This document shows, piece after piece, positions 47,892 to 56,483 of a stretch of 64,000 bases of DNA. Each line of letters begins with the position of its first letter. Position 1 is the stretch's first letter. The notes beneath the pieces are model-generated. The model saw nothing but the letters and a program-made list of their open reading frames with translations, did no database searches and was not told the DNA's origin. The stretch covers positions 28,242 through 92,241 of the forward strand of contig NZ_QPKI01000014.1 in the NCBI RefSeq assembly GCF_003339685.1, in the 5' to 3' direction. Both the position numbers and the translations under genes were made by a program. The DNA is from Halomonas sp. DQ26W (GTDB taxonomy: Bacteria; Pseudomonadota; Gammaproteobacteria; Pseudomonadales; Halomonadaceae).

Positions 47892-48749
47892 TTAAAAGAC
47901 GTAGACAAACAGGAACAACCCCACCCAGACAACATCCACGAAGTGCCAGTACCAGCAGGACGCCTCGAAGCCGAAGTGCTCCTCGGGCGAAAAGTGCCGA
48001 CGCATTATCCTCACCAGCATCACGATGAGAATCAGGGTGCCGACGATGACGTGCACCCCATGGAAGCCGGTCAGGATGAAGAAGGTAGCACCATAGATGC
48101 CTGCCTCCAGGGTAATGCCGTAATGCGCATAGGCCTCATAGTACTCGACGCCCTGAATCACGATGAAGCACAGGCCCAGCAATACCGTGCCGGCCAGCCA
48201 GTTGCGACAAATCTTGCGATTCCCTTCCTTGAGCGCCTCGTGCGCCACCGTCAGGGTAATGCTGGAAGAAATGAGAATCAGCGTATTGACCAATGGCAGG
48301 TGCCAGGGGCTGAAGACCTGTTGGGGGCCGGAAATCGACGTATCGGGCGGGCTAAGCAGTGGCCAATGGGCCGTGAACTCGGGCCACAATAGCGCTGTCG
48401 GCCCCTTGGTGCCCTCGCCGCCCAGCCAGGGTATGGCAAACATACGCACATAGAACAGCGCGCCAAAGAAGGCCGCGAAGAACATCACTTCGGAAAAGAT
48501 GAACCAGCCCATGCCCCAACGGAAGGAGCGGTCCATCTGGGCATCATAAAGCCCGCTGCGGGACTCCACCACGACATCGCGGAACCAGAGGGCCATGACG
48601 GTCACCACGCCCGCCAGCCCCAGCAGCATGATAATGGTGCCACGGCCATGGACCAACACCATGCCGGTACCGATCATCATCGTGCCAAGAGCCAGGGAGC
48701 CAAGCACTGGCCACTTGCTGGTTGCAGGTACGTAATAGCTGCCACTCAT
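47892..48749 (-). CDS. ctaE: Cytochrome c oxidase subunit III
   Basis: 285 residues, seven helices: YYVPATSKWPVLGSLALGTM, MDRSFRWGMGWFIFSEVMFF (subunit III signature), LTVAHEALKEGNRKICRNWL, FFILTGFHGVHVIVGTLIL, ASCWYWHFVDVVWVGLFLFV. Start overlaps the ctaG stop by 4 bases. Last gene of ctaC-ctaD-ctaG-ctaE. Confidence 0.95.
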   Translation of the reverse strand: MSGSYYVPATSKWPVLGSLALGTMMIGTGMVLVHGRGTIIMLLGLAGVVTVMALWFRDVVVESRSGLYDAQMDRSFRWGMGWFIFSEVMFFAAFFGALFYVRMFAIPWLGGEGTKGPTALLWPEFTAHWPLLSPPDTSISGPQQVFSPWHLPLVNTLILISSSITLTVAHEALKEGNRKICRNWLAGTVLLGLCFIVIQGVEYYEAYAHYGITLEAGIYGATFFILTGFHGVHVIVGTLILIVMLVRIMRRHFSPEEHFGFEASCWYWHFVDVVWVGLFLFVYVF

Positions 48750-49339
48750 GCCTCATCTCCTTCAATGGTCTTTGCAGCGGCCTGAAGCGGCGCTTGTTTG
48801 CCTTCAATGGGGTAGAGCGTATAGACCAGGGTGACGGTATTGACCTCGGGGGGTAGATCGCGATCCAACTGGAAGACCAACGGCAGTTCGAGTCGCTCAC
48901 CAGCCTCCAGTCGCTGCTCCTCGAAACAGAAACAGCTGGCCTTGCGCACATGCCGCGTGGCGGTCGATGGAGAGACGCTGGGCACAGCACGCCCCCAGCT
49001 TTCGGCACTGCTTTGATTGTTGAAGGTGAAGTTTACCTCGGATGTCTGGCCCGGGTGGATTCGCACCTGCCGCGTCTCCACGTCCATGCGCCAGGGCAAG
49101 CCGGAACCATTGCGGGTGATGAATTGCACGGTCACAATTCGCGACTCATCCACGTCGTCATGGACCAATGCCTGGGCATTGGTATCCACCTTGCCATTGA
49201 TACCGGTGACGCGGCAGAACACGTCATACAGGGGCACCAGGGCAAAGGCAAAAGCGAACATACCCACCAGCGCCGCCACACTTCGCCACACCGTGCGTCT
49301 TACCCGTGCATCCTGAGTGTCCGTCTTGATGTCACTCAT
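48746..49339 (-). CDS. ctaG: Cytochrome oxidase copper chaperone Cox11/CtaG
   Basis: 197 residues: one N-terminal helix (ALVGMFAFAFALVPLYDVFC), then the periplasmic domain with VQFITRNGSGLPWRMDVETR, EVNFTFNNQSS and the copper-binding CFCFEEQRLEAGERLELPLV (CFCF). It delivers copper to the CuB site of subunit I. It is 34 bp after ctaD. Confidence 0.93.
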   Translation of the reverse strand: MSDIKTDTQDARVRRTVWRSVAALVGMFAFAFALVPLYDVFCRVTGINGKVDTNAQALVHDDVDESRIVTVQFITRNGSGLPWRMDVETRQVRIHPGQTSEVNFTFNNQSSAESWGRAVPSVSPSTATRHVRKASCFCFEEQRLEAGERLELPLVFQLDRDLPPEVNTVTLVYTLYPIEGKQAPLQAAAKTIEGDEA

Positions 49340-49373
49340 GCTTCGCTCCTCCTGTCACATGCCGGCGTTCGGC

Positions 49374-51011
49374 TCAGTGAGCCGGGCGCTGGTAGTTCGG
49401 CGGTGTCTCGAAGGTATGCAGCGGCGCCGGGCTGGGTACGCTCCACTCAAGGTCATCGGCGTAATCGCCCCAGGCTGCCGCCGGTGCCTTCTTGCCGCCC
49501 CGCACGCAGATGATCACCACGGCGACGAACAACAACTGGGAGAAGCCGAACATGAAGGCACCGATACTCGACACCATGTTGAAGTCGGCGAACTGCAGGG
49601 CATAGTCGGGTATCCGTCGCGGCATGCCGGCAAGCCCCGAGAAATGCATCGGAAAGAAGGTCAGGTTGACGCCGATCACCGACAGCCAGAAGTGCCACTG
49701 GGACAGGCGCTCGTGAGGATAGTGGCCTGTCCATTTGGGCAGCCAGAAGTAGACCCCCGCCATGATCGCGAAGATCGCCCCGGGTACCAGCACATAATGG
49801 AAATGCGCCACCACGAAGTAGGTGTCGTGATACTGGAAGTCCGCCGGCGCGATGGCAAGCATCAACCCCGAGAAGCCACCGATGGTGAACAGCACCACGA
49901 AGGCCAGGGCAAATAGCATCGGCGGCTCGAAGCTGATCGAGCCATGGAACAAGGTGGCGATCCAGTTGAACACCTTAACCCCGGTGGGTACCGCAATAAG
50001 CATGGTGGCGTACATGAAGAACAACTGCCCTACCAGCGGCATCCCAACCACGAACATGTGGTGCCCCCAGACCATGAACGAAAGCAAGGCGATGGCAGCG
50101 GTGGCGTAGACCATCGAGGCATAGCCGAACAGGCGCTTGCGAGCGAAGGCGGGAATGATCGCCGACACGATCCCGAAGGCCGGCAGGATCATGATGTATA
50201 CCTCGGGATGGCCGAAGAACCAGAACAGGTGCTGGAACAGCACCGGGTCGCCCCCACCCGCGGCATTGAAGAAGCTGGTACCGAAATTGATGTCCATCAG
50301 CATCATGGTGATCACACCGGCGAGCACCGGCATCACCGCGATCAGCAGGAAGCCGGTGATCAGCCAGGTCCACACAAACAGCGGCATATCCATCATGCGC
50401 ATGCCCGGCGCACGCATGTTGAGGATGGTGGCAACGATATTGATGGCGCCCAGGATCGAACTGATTCCGGCAATGTGCAGCGCCAGGATGAAGAACGTCG
50501 TCGAAGGCGGTGCAAAGGTGGTGGAGAGCGGTGCATAGAAGGTCCAGCCGAAGTTGGGCCCGCCTCCCGGCATGAACAGCGTCGACAGCAGCAGTCCGAA
50601 GGAAACCGGCAACAGCCAGAAGCTGAAGTTATTGAGCCGCGGCAGCGCCATGTCGGGCGCCCCGATCTGCAGCGGAATCATCCAGTTGGCCAGGCCGGTA
50701 AAGGCCGGCATGACCGCGGCGAAGACCATGATCAGGCCATGCATGGTCGTCATCTGGTTGAAAAATTCCGGATTGACGAACTGAAGGCCGGGCTGGAAGA
50801 GCTCCAGGCGCACCACCAGGGCGAAGATACCCCCGATGAAGAACATGACCAGCGAAAAGATCAGGTAGAGAGAGCCGATCTCCTTGTGGTTGGTGGTCAA
50901 CAGCCAGCGCATGAGCCCCTTGGGGGGCGCTTCATGGGCGTGTCCATGCCCAGCTTCCGCGGCGTTGCTGCTCTGCTCGAGGGTAGGCTGAGGAGGTACC
51001 TTAGGGGCCAT
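49374..51011 (-). CDS. ctaD: Cytochrome c oxidase subunit I
   Basis: 545 residues with twelve helices. Heme a ligand in [20 protein letters not shown], CuB site and cross-linked Tyr in [19 protein letters not shown], CuB His pair in [14 protein letters not shown], and heme ligands in [20 protein letters not shown]. This is the A-type heme-copper oxidase reaction centre. It follows ctaC by 72 bp. The C-terminus ([12 protein letters not shown]) is short and cytoplasmic. Confidence 0.96.
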   Translation of the reverse strand: MAPKVPPQPTLEQSSNAAEAGHGHAHEAPPKGLMRWLLTTNHKEIGSLYLIFSLVMFFIGGIFALVVRLELFQPGLQFVNPEFFNQMTTMHGLIMVFAAVMPAFTGLANWMIPLQIGAPDMALPRLNNFSFWLLPVSFGLLLSTLFMPGGGPNFGWTFYAPLSTTFAPPSTTFFILALHIAGISSILGAINIVATILNMRAPGMRMMDMPLFVWTWLITGFLLIAVMPVLAGVITMMLMDINFGTSFFNAAGGGDPVLFQHLFWFFGHPEVYIMILPAFGIVSAIIPAFARKRLFGYASMVYATAAIALLSFMVWGHHMFVVGMPLVGQLFFMYATMLIAVPTGVKVFNWIATLFHGSISFEPPMLFALAFVVLFTIGGFSGLMLAIAPADFQYHDTYFVVAHFHYVLVPGAIFAIMAGVYFWLPKWTGHYPHERLSQWHFWLSVIGVNLTFFPMHFSGLAGMPRRIPDYALQFADFNMVSSIGAFMFGFSQLLFVAVVIICVRGGKKAPAAAWGDYADDLEWSVPSPAPLHTFETPPNYQRPAH

Positions 51012-51083
51012 CGGAAATCTCCAGAATTATTGTCTTGTTATGTCGGCGCGTAGGGTAGCCACGGCGATAGCCCGTGGCCTTGA

Positions 51084-52202
51084 TCAGCGTTCCAGCCGCT
51101 TGGCAATGTCTGCAGGTTGCACCGCATCGCCGGTGTCGTTGCCCCAGGCGTTGCGGGTATAGGTGATCACCGCGGCGAGCTCGACAGGGTTGAGCGTAGT
51201 ACGGAACGACGGCATGGCAGTGCCGGAAACGCCATTGATGATGATATCCGTGTGCCAGTCGATATCGGCCAGCATCTGCTCGTTGCCTGCAAGAGCCGGG
51301 AACGCTGGTGGAGTGCCCTGGCCTTCCGGCTGGTGGCAGGAGGCGCAGATGGTGGCGTAGACGCCTTCGCCTCGCTCCATGAGCTCGTCCATCTCCCACT
51401 CACGGTCTACCCCTAGCGCCTCCTCGGCAGCCAGTTCCTTGCGCTCGGCCAGCCATATCTCGAAGTCATCCTCTTCCATGGCGTGAACCACGATGGGCAT
51501 GAAGGCATGATCCACGCCACACAGCTCGGCACACTGCCCGCGATAGATGCCCGGCTCGTTGATCCTGACCCAGTTCTCGCTGATGAAGCCGGGAATGGTG
51601 TCCTGCTTGACGGCCAGGTCGGGCACCCACCAGGCGTGAATGACGTCATCGGAGGTAAACAGGAAGCGAACCTTGCGGTTGATCGGCAGGACCAGAGGCT
51701 CGTCAACTTCCAATAGATAGTTTTCGCCGCGCTCCTCGTCACCGCGTATCTGACTGCGCGACGTCGCCAGGTTCGAGTTGAAGGCGACGTCTTCACCGAG
51801 ATAATCATAGCGCCACCGCCACTGCTGGCCAGTGACCATGACATCCAGTTCGGCATCAGAGGGGTCGTAGATCTTCTGTAGCGTCGCGGTGGCGGGAATG
51901 GCCATGCCGACCAGGATCAGCAGAGGGACCGCCGTCCAGATCAATTCCACGGTTGTGTTCTCGTGAAAGTTGGCCGCCTTGGCGCCCTTGGAGTGGCGAT
52001 AGCGGATCAGGGAGTAGAACATCACCCCAAATACGACCACGCCGATGACCACGCATATCCAGAATATGGCCATGTGCAAATTGTAGATTTCTCTACTGAG
52101 GTCTGTAACCCCCACCGGCATATTCCAGCCACTGGCCAGGGCTGCCTGGCTCGAGCCGACAAGGGACAGGCCCCCTGCCAACCATACGAGCAGAGTGCGC
52201 AT
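51084..52202 (-). CDS. ctaC: Cytochrome c oxidase subunit II with C-terminal cytochrome c domain
   Basis: 372 residues. Signal peptide (VWLAGGLSLVGSSQAALA), two helices, the CuA domain (PINRKVRFLFTSDDVIHAWW and CAELCGVDHAFMPIVVHAM with Cys, Cys, His, Met ligands), and an extra heme c domain at about 285-372 (YATICASCHQPEGQGTPPAF, CxxCH, with a distal Met in GTAMPSF). This makes it caa3-type. ATG 52202 is chosen because it starts the signal peptide; a longer frame exists upstream. First gene of the cox operon. Confidence 0.95.
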   Translation of the reverse strand: MRTLLVWLAGGLSLVGSSQAALASGWNMPVGVTDLSREIYNLHMAIFWICVVIGVVVFGVMFYSLIRYRHSKGAKAANFHENTTVELIWTAVPLLILVGMAIPATATLQKIYDPSDAELDVMVTGQQWRWRYDYLGEDVAFNSNLATSRSQIRGDEERGENYLLEVDEPLVLPINRKVRFLFTSDDVIHAWWVPDLAVKQDTIPGFISENWVRINEPGIYRGQCAELCGVDHAFMPIVVHAMEEDDFEIWLAERKELAAEEALGVDREWEMDELMERGEGVYATICASCHQPEGQGTPPAFPALAGNEQMLADIDWHTDIIINGVSGTAMPSFRTTLNPVELAAVITYTRNAWGNDTGDAVQPADIAKRLER

Positions 52203-52395
52203 CGACGCCTCCCGATGTTTGTAGTTATCGTAGCAGTGGCAACCCCGAAGGTCAGGGACGGGGGTCCTCACGCGAACGCAAGAACATTAGCCGCTTCTGC
52301 AAAGATTATATGGTGACAGAACGAAAGTCACTGCTTCTCATTGCTCGTTCTGACTAACGCGCCAGTCAACGCAGCGCGCCATGACTGTGGTCGGC

Positions 52396-52569
52396 TCAAC
52401 CTGCCGCCCAGATTGCCACCAGAGCAATCAGGCCCACAAACAGCAGGGCCATGACGATGCCGACGAGGATAAAGGCCATTGGATTACCCTTCTCGAAATC
52501 CTCACGCCGCTGCGCCTCCTTCTGTACTCCCAAAAAAGCTGCCAGCACCGATTTGATCACTCCCCACAT
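52396..52569 (-). CDS. DUF2970 small membrane protein
   Basis: 57 residues read by hand on the minus strand: MWGVIKSVLAAFLGVQKEAQ, RREDFEKGNPMAFILVGIVM, ALLFVGLIALVAIWAAG. The V(Q)KEAQRREDFEKGNP block followed by one membrane helix is the DUF2970 family, usually found beside cytochrome oxidase genes. Start ATG 52569, stop at 52396. It lies upstream of ctaC on the same strand (193-bp gap), probably a separate small transcript. Function unknown. Confidence 0.8.
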   Translation of the reverse strand: MWGVIKSVLAAFLGVQKEAQRREDFEKGNPMAFILVGIVMALLFVGLIALVAIWAAG

Positions 52570-52762
52570 GCCTGACCCTCACAACCATTCTAGATGACCA
52601 TAGCATGCAACAACTGGCCCGACATCGGAAAACAACATCCTTGAATCGATCGCAAAGTAGCATACTGCAACGCAGCAAATAATCCACGGATTGCCACGCC
52701 CTAAGCTACACTTCGAGGTAAATCGACGCGTAACGCTTAGCCATTCGCTACAGGAGATCGAT

Positions 52763-53119
52763 ATGAGCAGCAAGAAGCCAGGTCCCAGCACCATCAACCC
52801 GCTCGAAGTTAGCCGGCCAATCATGGAGTGGTGGACCCAGCAGTGGATGCAGGGCGCCACACCCATGACTCGCATGCAACTGGTCTGGATGGAAAATCTG
52901 TCGGAGATCATGCAGCAGGAAGCCCGCTTCCTTTCGGCCCTCGCCGAGTCGAGCCAGCGCATCGCCAAGTGCTATGACACCCATCAGAGCGACCCGAAGA
53001 AGATGAACGAGTGCTACCAGTCGCTGGCCAGGGAAGTGGCGGATCATCACATGGAGCGAATGAAAAACGTCGCCACGCTCTCGCAAGACTTCCGCACTCG
53101 GATATGGGAAGAAATCTAA
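52763..53119 (+). CDS. Small helical cytoplasmic protein (possibly phasin-like)
   Basis: 118 residues, no signal or membrane segment. PLEVSRPIMEWWTQQWMQGA, QLVWMENLSEIMQQEARFLS, ALAESSQRIAKCYDTHQSDP are amphipathic helices. The composition (Met, Gln, Glu-rich helices) is reminiscent of phasins that coat polyhydroxyalkanoate granules, but there is no specific motif, so this is only a suggestion. ATG 52763 follows AGGAG at 7 nt; the open frame upstream lacks a ribosome site. It is convergent with lrgB. Confidence 0.6.
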   Translation: MSSKKPGPSTINPLEVSRPIMEWWTQQWMQGATPMTRMQLVWMENLSEIMQQEARFLSALAESSQRIAKCYDTHQSDPKKMNECYQSLAREVADHHMERMKNVATLSQDFRTRIWEEI

Positions 53120-53132
53120 CGGTCGGAAGCGC

Positions 53133-53864
53133 TTAGCCGAGCCCGAACGCCCTGGCCAGCAGTGGCAGTAGGAAAGCCGTCAACAAGCCCGTCAGTGCCA
53201 TGGCGAGCCCCGAGAAGGCCCCCGCCACTGCCCCGATCCTGGCAAATGCGTGGGCGGTACCGAAGCCATGGGCTGCCAACCCTAACGTGAAACCCTGTAC
53301 GCCGGGGTCGCTAACCCCCATCACCCGGAACAGCAGCGGCCCCAGCGCACAACCGATCGAGCCGGTCAGCAAGACCAGCCCCGCCGCAAGCGAGGGAATA
53401 CCCCCAACCTGCTCGGCGATTCCCATGGCTATCGGCGACGTCACCGAGCGAGGTGCCAAGCTCAGAATAGTTTCGATCTGTGCCCCCGACACCATGGCGA
53501 TAGCTATTGTCGAACCCACCGCGGTCACTATCCCCACCAAACACGCCAGCAACAGTGGCCAAAGCAGGCGGCGAATTCGCTCGCGATGGTCATATAACGG
53601 AATAGCCAGCGACACTGTGGCTGGCCCCAGCAGAAAATGGATGAACTGCGCCCCCTCGAAGTAAGTGGCATATTCCATATCCACCAGCAGCAAGAAGCCG
53701 ATCAGCATGGCGATCGACAGGGTCACCGGATGAACCAGGGGCGTACCGCCCAGAGCCTGATTGATTCGCACCGATACCATGAATGCCAGCAGAGTCACCA
53801 GCAGCGACAGCAGCGGATTACCAGACAGGTAGACCCATAGCTGATCCAGCGGGACGACGTTCAT
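53133..53864 (-). CDS. lrgB: LrgB/CidB-like membrane protein (YohK type)
   Basis: 243 residues of multiple helices: FLLGPATVSLAIPLYDHRER, LSLAPRSVTSPIAMGIAEQV (family signature), GGIPSLAAGLVLLTGSIGCA, GFTLGLAAHGFGTAHAFA. Works with the LrgA-like protein; in Gram-positives the pair modulates murein hydrolases and pyruvate uptake, and in proteobacteria its role is less clear. ATG 53864 and the lrgA stop overlap as ATGA. Confidence 0.88.
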   Translation of the reverse strand: MNVVPLDQLWVYLSGNPLLSLLVTLLAFMVSVRINQALGGTPLVHPVTLSIAMLIGFLLLVDMEYATYFEGAQFIHFLLGPATVSLAIPLYDHRERIRRLLWPLLLACLVGIVTAVGSTIAIAMVSGAQIETILSLAPRSVTSPIAMGIAEQVGGIPSLAAGLVLLTGSIGCALGPLLFRVMGVSDPGVQGFTLGLAAHGFGTAHAFARIGAVAGAFSGLAMALTGLLTAFLLPLLARAFGLG

Positions 53865-54223
53865 TCCGACTTACCGCGACAATAGTGACGCTGCAAGCGA
53901 TCCAACACCCACGCAGTCACCGTCAGCGTCAACGCCGTCGAGACCACCAGCGTCAACACGATGGGCAATAAATCCATCCCGATCAGCCGAGCATGGACCA
54001 TCAGGCCAACCCCGGCGGGGACGAACAACAGCGTCAGGTAACGCAACAAGCCCTCCCCCATCATTCGCAGACTGGGCGGCACCCGGCCTAGCAACACCAG
54101 ACCCACCAGCAGAATTACCATGCCCACAACTGGCCCGGGCACCGGCAGCCCTAGCCCACGGGCCAGCAACTCTCCAGCAAACTGGCAGGCCAACAACACG
54201 CTCATCCCCATGATCAACGACAT
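53861..54223 (-). CDS. lrgA: LrgA/CidA-like holin-type membrane protein (YohJ type)
   Basis: 120 residues with four helices: LLACQFAGELLARGLGLPVP, GPVVGMVILLVGLVLLGRVP (GPVxGM family element), LRYLTLLFVPAGVGLMVHA (FVPAGVG motif). First gene of lrgAB; separated from the BCCT gene by 39 bp on the same strand, so the three could be one transcript. Confidence 0.88.
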   Translation of the reverse strand: MSLIMGMSVLLACQFAGELLARGLGLPVPGPVVGMVILLVGLVLLGRVPPSLRMMGEGLLRYLTLLFVPAGVGLMVHARLIGMDLLPIVLTLVVSTALTLTVTAWVLDRLQRHYCRGKSE

Positions 54224-54262
54224 GGAAGCGCCTCCTCCTTATGGATCGATGCAGCGTTCGGA

Positions 54263-55891
54263 TCAGTGCGCCTTGTGCGTCTCGTCATCGGAAACCGGCA
54301 CCGGCTGAGAGCCCGCATCGTCGAGATCCGCCCAAGGCTCCCGTGGCGCCTCGGCGCGCTCGCCGGTACGTGCGGCATAGCGCTCGCGATGCAGTGCCTT
54401 GAGCAAGCCGAAGACCATGAGGATGATCACTACCGAGAATGGCAGCGCCGCCATGATCACGGCCGCCTGCAGCGTCTCGAGCCCTCCAGCCATCAGCAGT
54501 ACTCCGGTCAACAGCCCCAACACCCCGCCCCATAAGATGCGATGGGCAGTGGGGGGCTCGAGGTCGCCTCCGGCCAGGATGGTATTGATCACCAAGGTGC
54601 CGGCATTGGCGGAGGTGATCAGGTAGGTAGCAATCAGCAGTACCAGTACGGCAGACACGCCCTGCCCCAGCAGCCCGAGCCCCATGGCGTCGATGGTGAC
54701 AAAAAGTGCCGTGGCCACGTCGGCCTCCACGGCGGCAACGATGCCGCCCGCGCCGAACAGCTCATGATAGAGCGCGGTGCCGCCGAACAATCCAATCCAC
54801 ACCACGGTGATGAGCGTCGGCACCAGCAGCACGCCCATGACGAATTCACGAAAGGTTCGCCCCCGGGAGACCCTGGCAATGAACATGCCGACAAACGGCG
54901 ACCAAGCCAGCCACCAGCCCCAGAAAAAAACCGTCCACTCTGCCTGCCAGCCATCGTCCCGGGTCGCATTGGTGTGGAACGACATGCCCATCAGATTCTG
55001 GATGTAATCCCCCGTCGACTCAACGGTGATCGCGATCAGATACTGGGTCGGCCCGAACAGCAGCATGAACACCACCACCGCGATGCTGAGCCAGAAATTG
55101 GCTTCCGAGAGCAGCCGCACACCGCGCTTGACACCGGAGACGACGGAGAATGTCGCCACGCTCATGATAACGGCAGTGACGATCAACTGCAGGGCCAACG
55201 AAGATGGCAGGCCGAAAACCGCGTCGAGCCCCGCATTCATCTGCTGTACGCCCAGACCCAGGGTGGTAGCGATCCCGAACACCGTACCGAAAACCGCCAA
55301 CACATCGACGGCATCCCCCAGCAGGCCATCGGTACGCTTGCCGAACAACGGCTTGAGGCTGGAACGGATGGTCAGCGGCATCTTCCAGCGATAGGAAAAA
55401 TAGGCCAGCACCAGCGCCACGAAAGAGAAGATCGCCCAGCCGTTCAACCCCCAGTGGAAATAGGTCAAGCGCATGGCCACCCGCGCGGCGTCCGGGCTCA
55501 TGCCGTCGGCAATGAAGGGATTTCCCTGAAACTGTAGTATCGGCTGGGCTACCGACCAGAACAGGATACCGACCCCGGTACCTGCGGCGAACAGCATCGC
55601 CACCCAGGAAAAGAACGTGAACTCCGGCTGTTCGAAATCACTACCCAGGCGAACGTTCTTGAAGCGACCCGTGCCCAGCCACACCATGAACAGCAGTAAA
55701 AAGGCAACCAGCAGCACGTAATACCACTCCAGGAAGGGATCAAGCACCGTGCGTAGCAATGCCAACTCTTGTCCCAGCCGCTCGGTATAGAAGGCACCGT
55801 AGATCATCGACACGGCCACGACCACGAACGTTACCAGGGTGACCCTCGGGTTCATGCCCTTGAGAGGGCCGCGTTGCGCCTGTTGGTACAT
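54263..55891 (-). CDS. BCCT-family betaine/carnitine/choline-type transporter
   Basis: 542 residues with twelve helices. Hallmarks: LGSDFEQPEFTFFSWVAMLF, FAAGTGVGILFWSVAQPILQ, FHWGLNGWAIFSFVALVLAY, the VFFWGWWLAWSPFVGMFIAR region (Trp-rich substrate box) and VSRGRTFREFVMGVLLVPTL. The C-terminal tail is short and acidic. Substrate (betaine, choline, ectoine, carnitine or dimethylglycine) cannot be set by eye; the dgc and DMGDH-like genes make a quaternary or methylated amine likely. ATG 55891 has AAGGA about 9 nt upstream; earlier starts run through the tRNA and are artefacts. Confidence 0.88.
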   Translation of the reverse strand: MYQQAQRGPLKGMNPRVTLVTFVVVAVSMIYGAFYTERLGQELALLRTVLDPFLEWYYVLLVAFLLLFMVWLGTGRFKNVRLGSDFEQPEFTFFSWVAMLFAAGTGVGILFWSVAQPILQFQGNPFIADGMSPDAARVAMRLTYFHWGLNGWAIFSFVALVLAYFSYRWKMPLTIRSSLKPLFGKRTDGLLGDAVDVLAVFGTVFGIATTLGLGVQQMNAGLDAVFGLPSSLALQLIVTAVIMSVATFSVVSGVKRGVRLLSEANFWLSIAVVVFMLLFGPTQYLIAITVESTGDYIQNLMGMSFHTNATRDDGWQAEWTVFFWGWWLAWSPFVGMFIARVSRGRTFREFVMGVLLVPTLITVVWIGLFGGTALYHELFGAGGIVAAVEADVATALFVTIDAMGLGLLGQGVSAVLVLLIATYLITSANAGTLVINTILAGGDLEPPTAHRILWGGVLGLLTGVLLMAGGLETLQAAVIMAALPFSVVIILMVFGLLKALHRERYAARTGERAEAPREPWADLDDAGSQPVPVSDDETHKAH

Positions 55892-56143
55892 GGCCTTGTC
55901 CTTTTGCGATGTTGATCCGTAGCCGCTGCGTATCATAAAGCAACGAACGCCACCCTTCACGAGCGACCCCGTATCCCGCCCCGACCAACCCCTTGTAAAG
56001 GCAAGCTTCTGAAAGGAAAGTACAAAAGAGGCTTTCCATTTAAACAGGAACGCGCTAGTATACGCCTCGTTCTCGGGGCGCTGGCCACAGCCAGGCAACC
56101 TGAAAACCGGGTTCTGTAGTACTAGAGCCAGTAGAACCAAAGT

Positions 56144-56220
56144 CGGAGCGTGGCGCAGCTTGGTAGCGCGCTGCAATGGGGTTGCAGAGGTCGCAGGTTC
56201 GAATCCTGTCGCTCCGACCA
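56144..56220 (+). tRNA. proL: tRNA-Pro (anticodon GGG)
   Basis: 77 nt with encoded CCA. Acceptor CGGAGCG / CGCTCCG, D arm GCGC AGCTTGGTA GCGC, anticodon stem CTGCA / TGCAG with loop ATGGGGT (anticodon GGG), T arm GCAGG TTCGAAT CCTGT. Reads CCC (and CCU) codons. A terminator follows 11 bp later. Confidence 0.95.
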
Positions 56221-56231
56221 TTAGATACAAG

Positions 56232-56271
56232 AAAAACCGCCACTTACGGATCATTCCGAGTGGCGGTTTTT
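56232..56271. terminator. Intrinsic terminator after tRNA-Pro
   Basis: AAAAACCGCCACT / AGTGGCGGTTTTT with an inner CGGA/TCCG pairing; an A-run before and T-run after make it bidirectional. Confidence 0.9.
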
Positions 56272-56483
56272 CGTTGTACCAAGGACTTTCTCCTCCATGA
56301 CATGATGACTCGGCGGCAACGGCACTATCGACCGCCAGCCCCCATGCCTGCGGTACACAATCCCCCGGCCGAATAAGCACTGCTTATTAAACGATAGCCA
56401 ATAATAGGTTAGCATCAAGCCGTTTAGCTTCCTAACATCAGGTAACGTCTCGTATCCAATAACAAGCATTCGGGGGAACCGAC

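Noticed and set aside
49944..51053. 369-codon plus-strand open frame opposite ctaD
   Set aside because: His/Gln/Glu-rich mirror of the oxidase subunit I gene; no family resemblance.
55892..56380. Extended start of the BCCT transporter
   Set aside because: The upstream frame passes through tRNA-Pro and its terminator; the conserved BCCT sequence begins after 55891.
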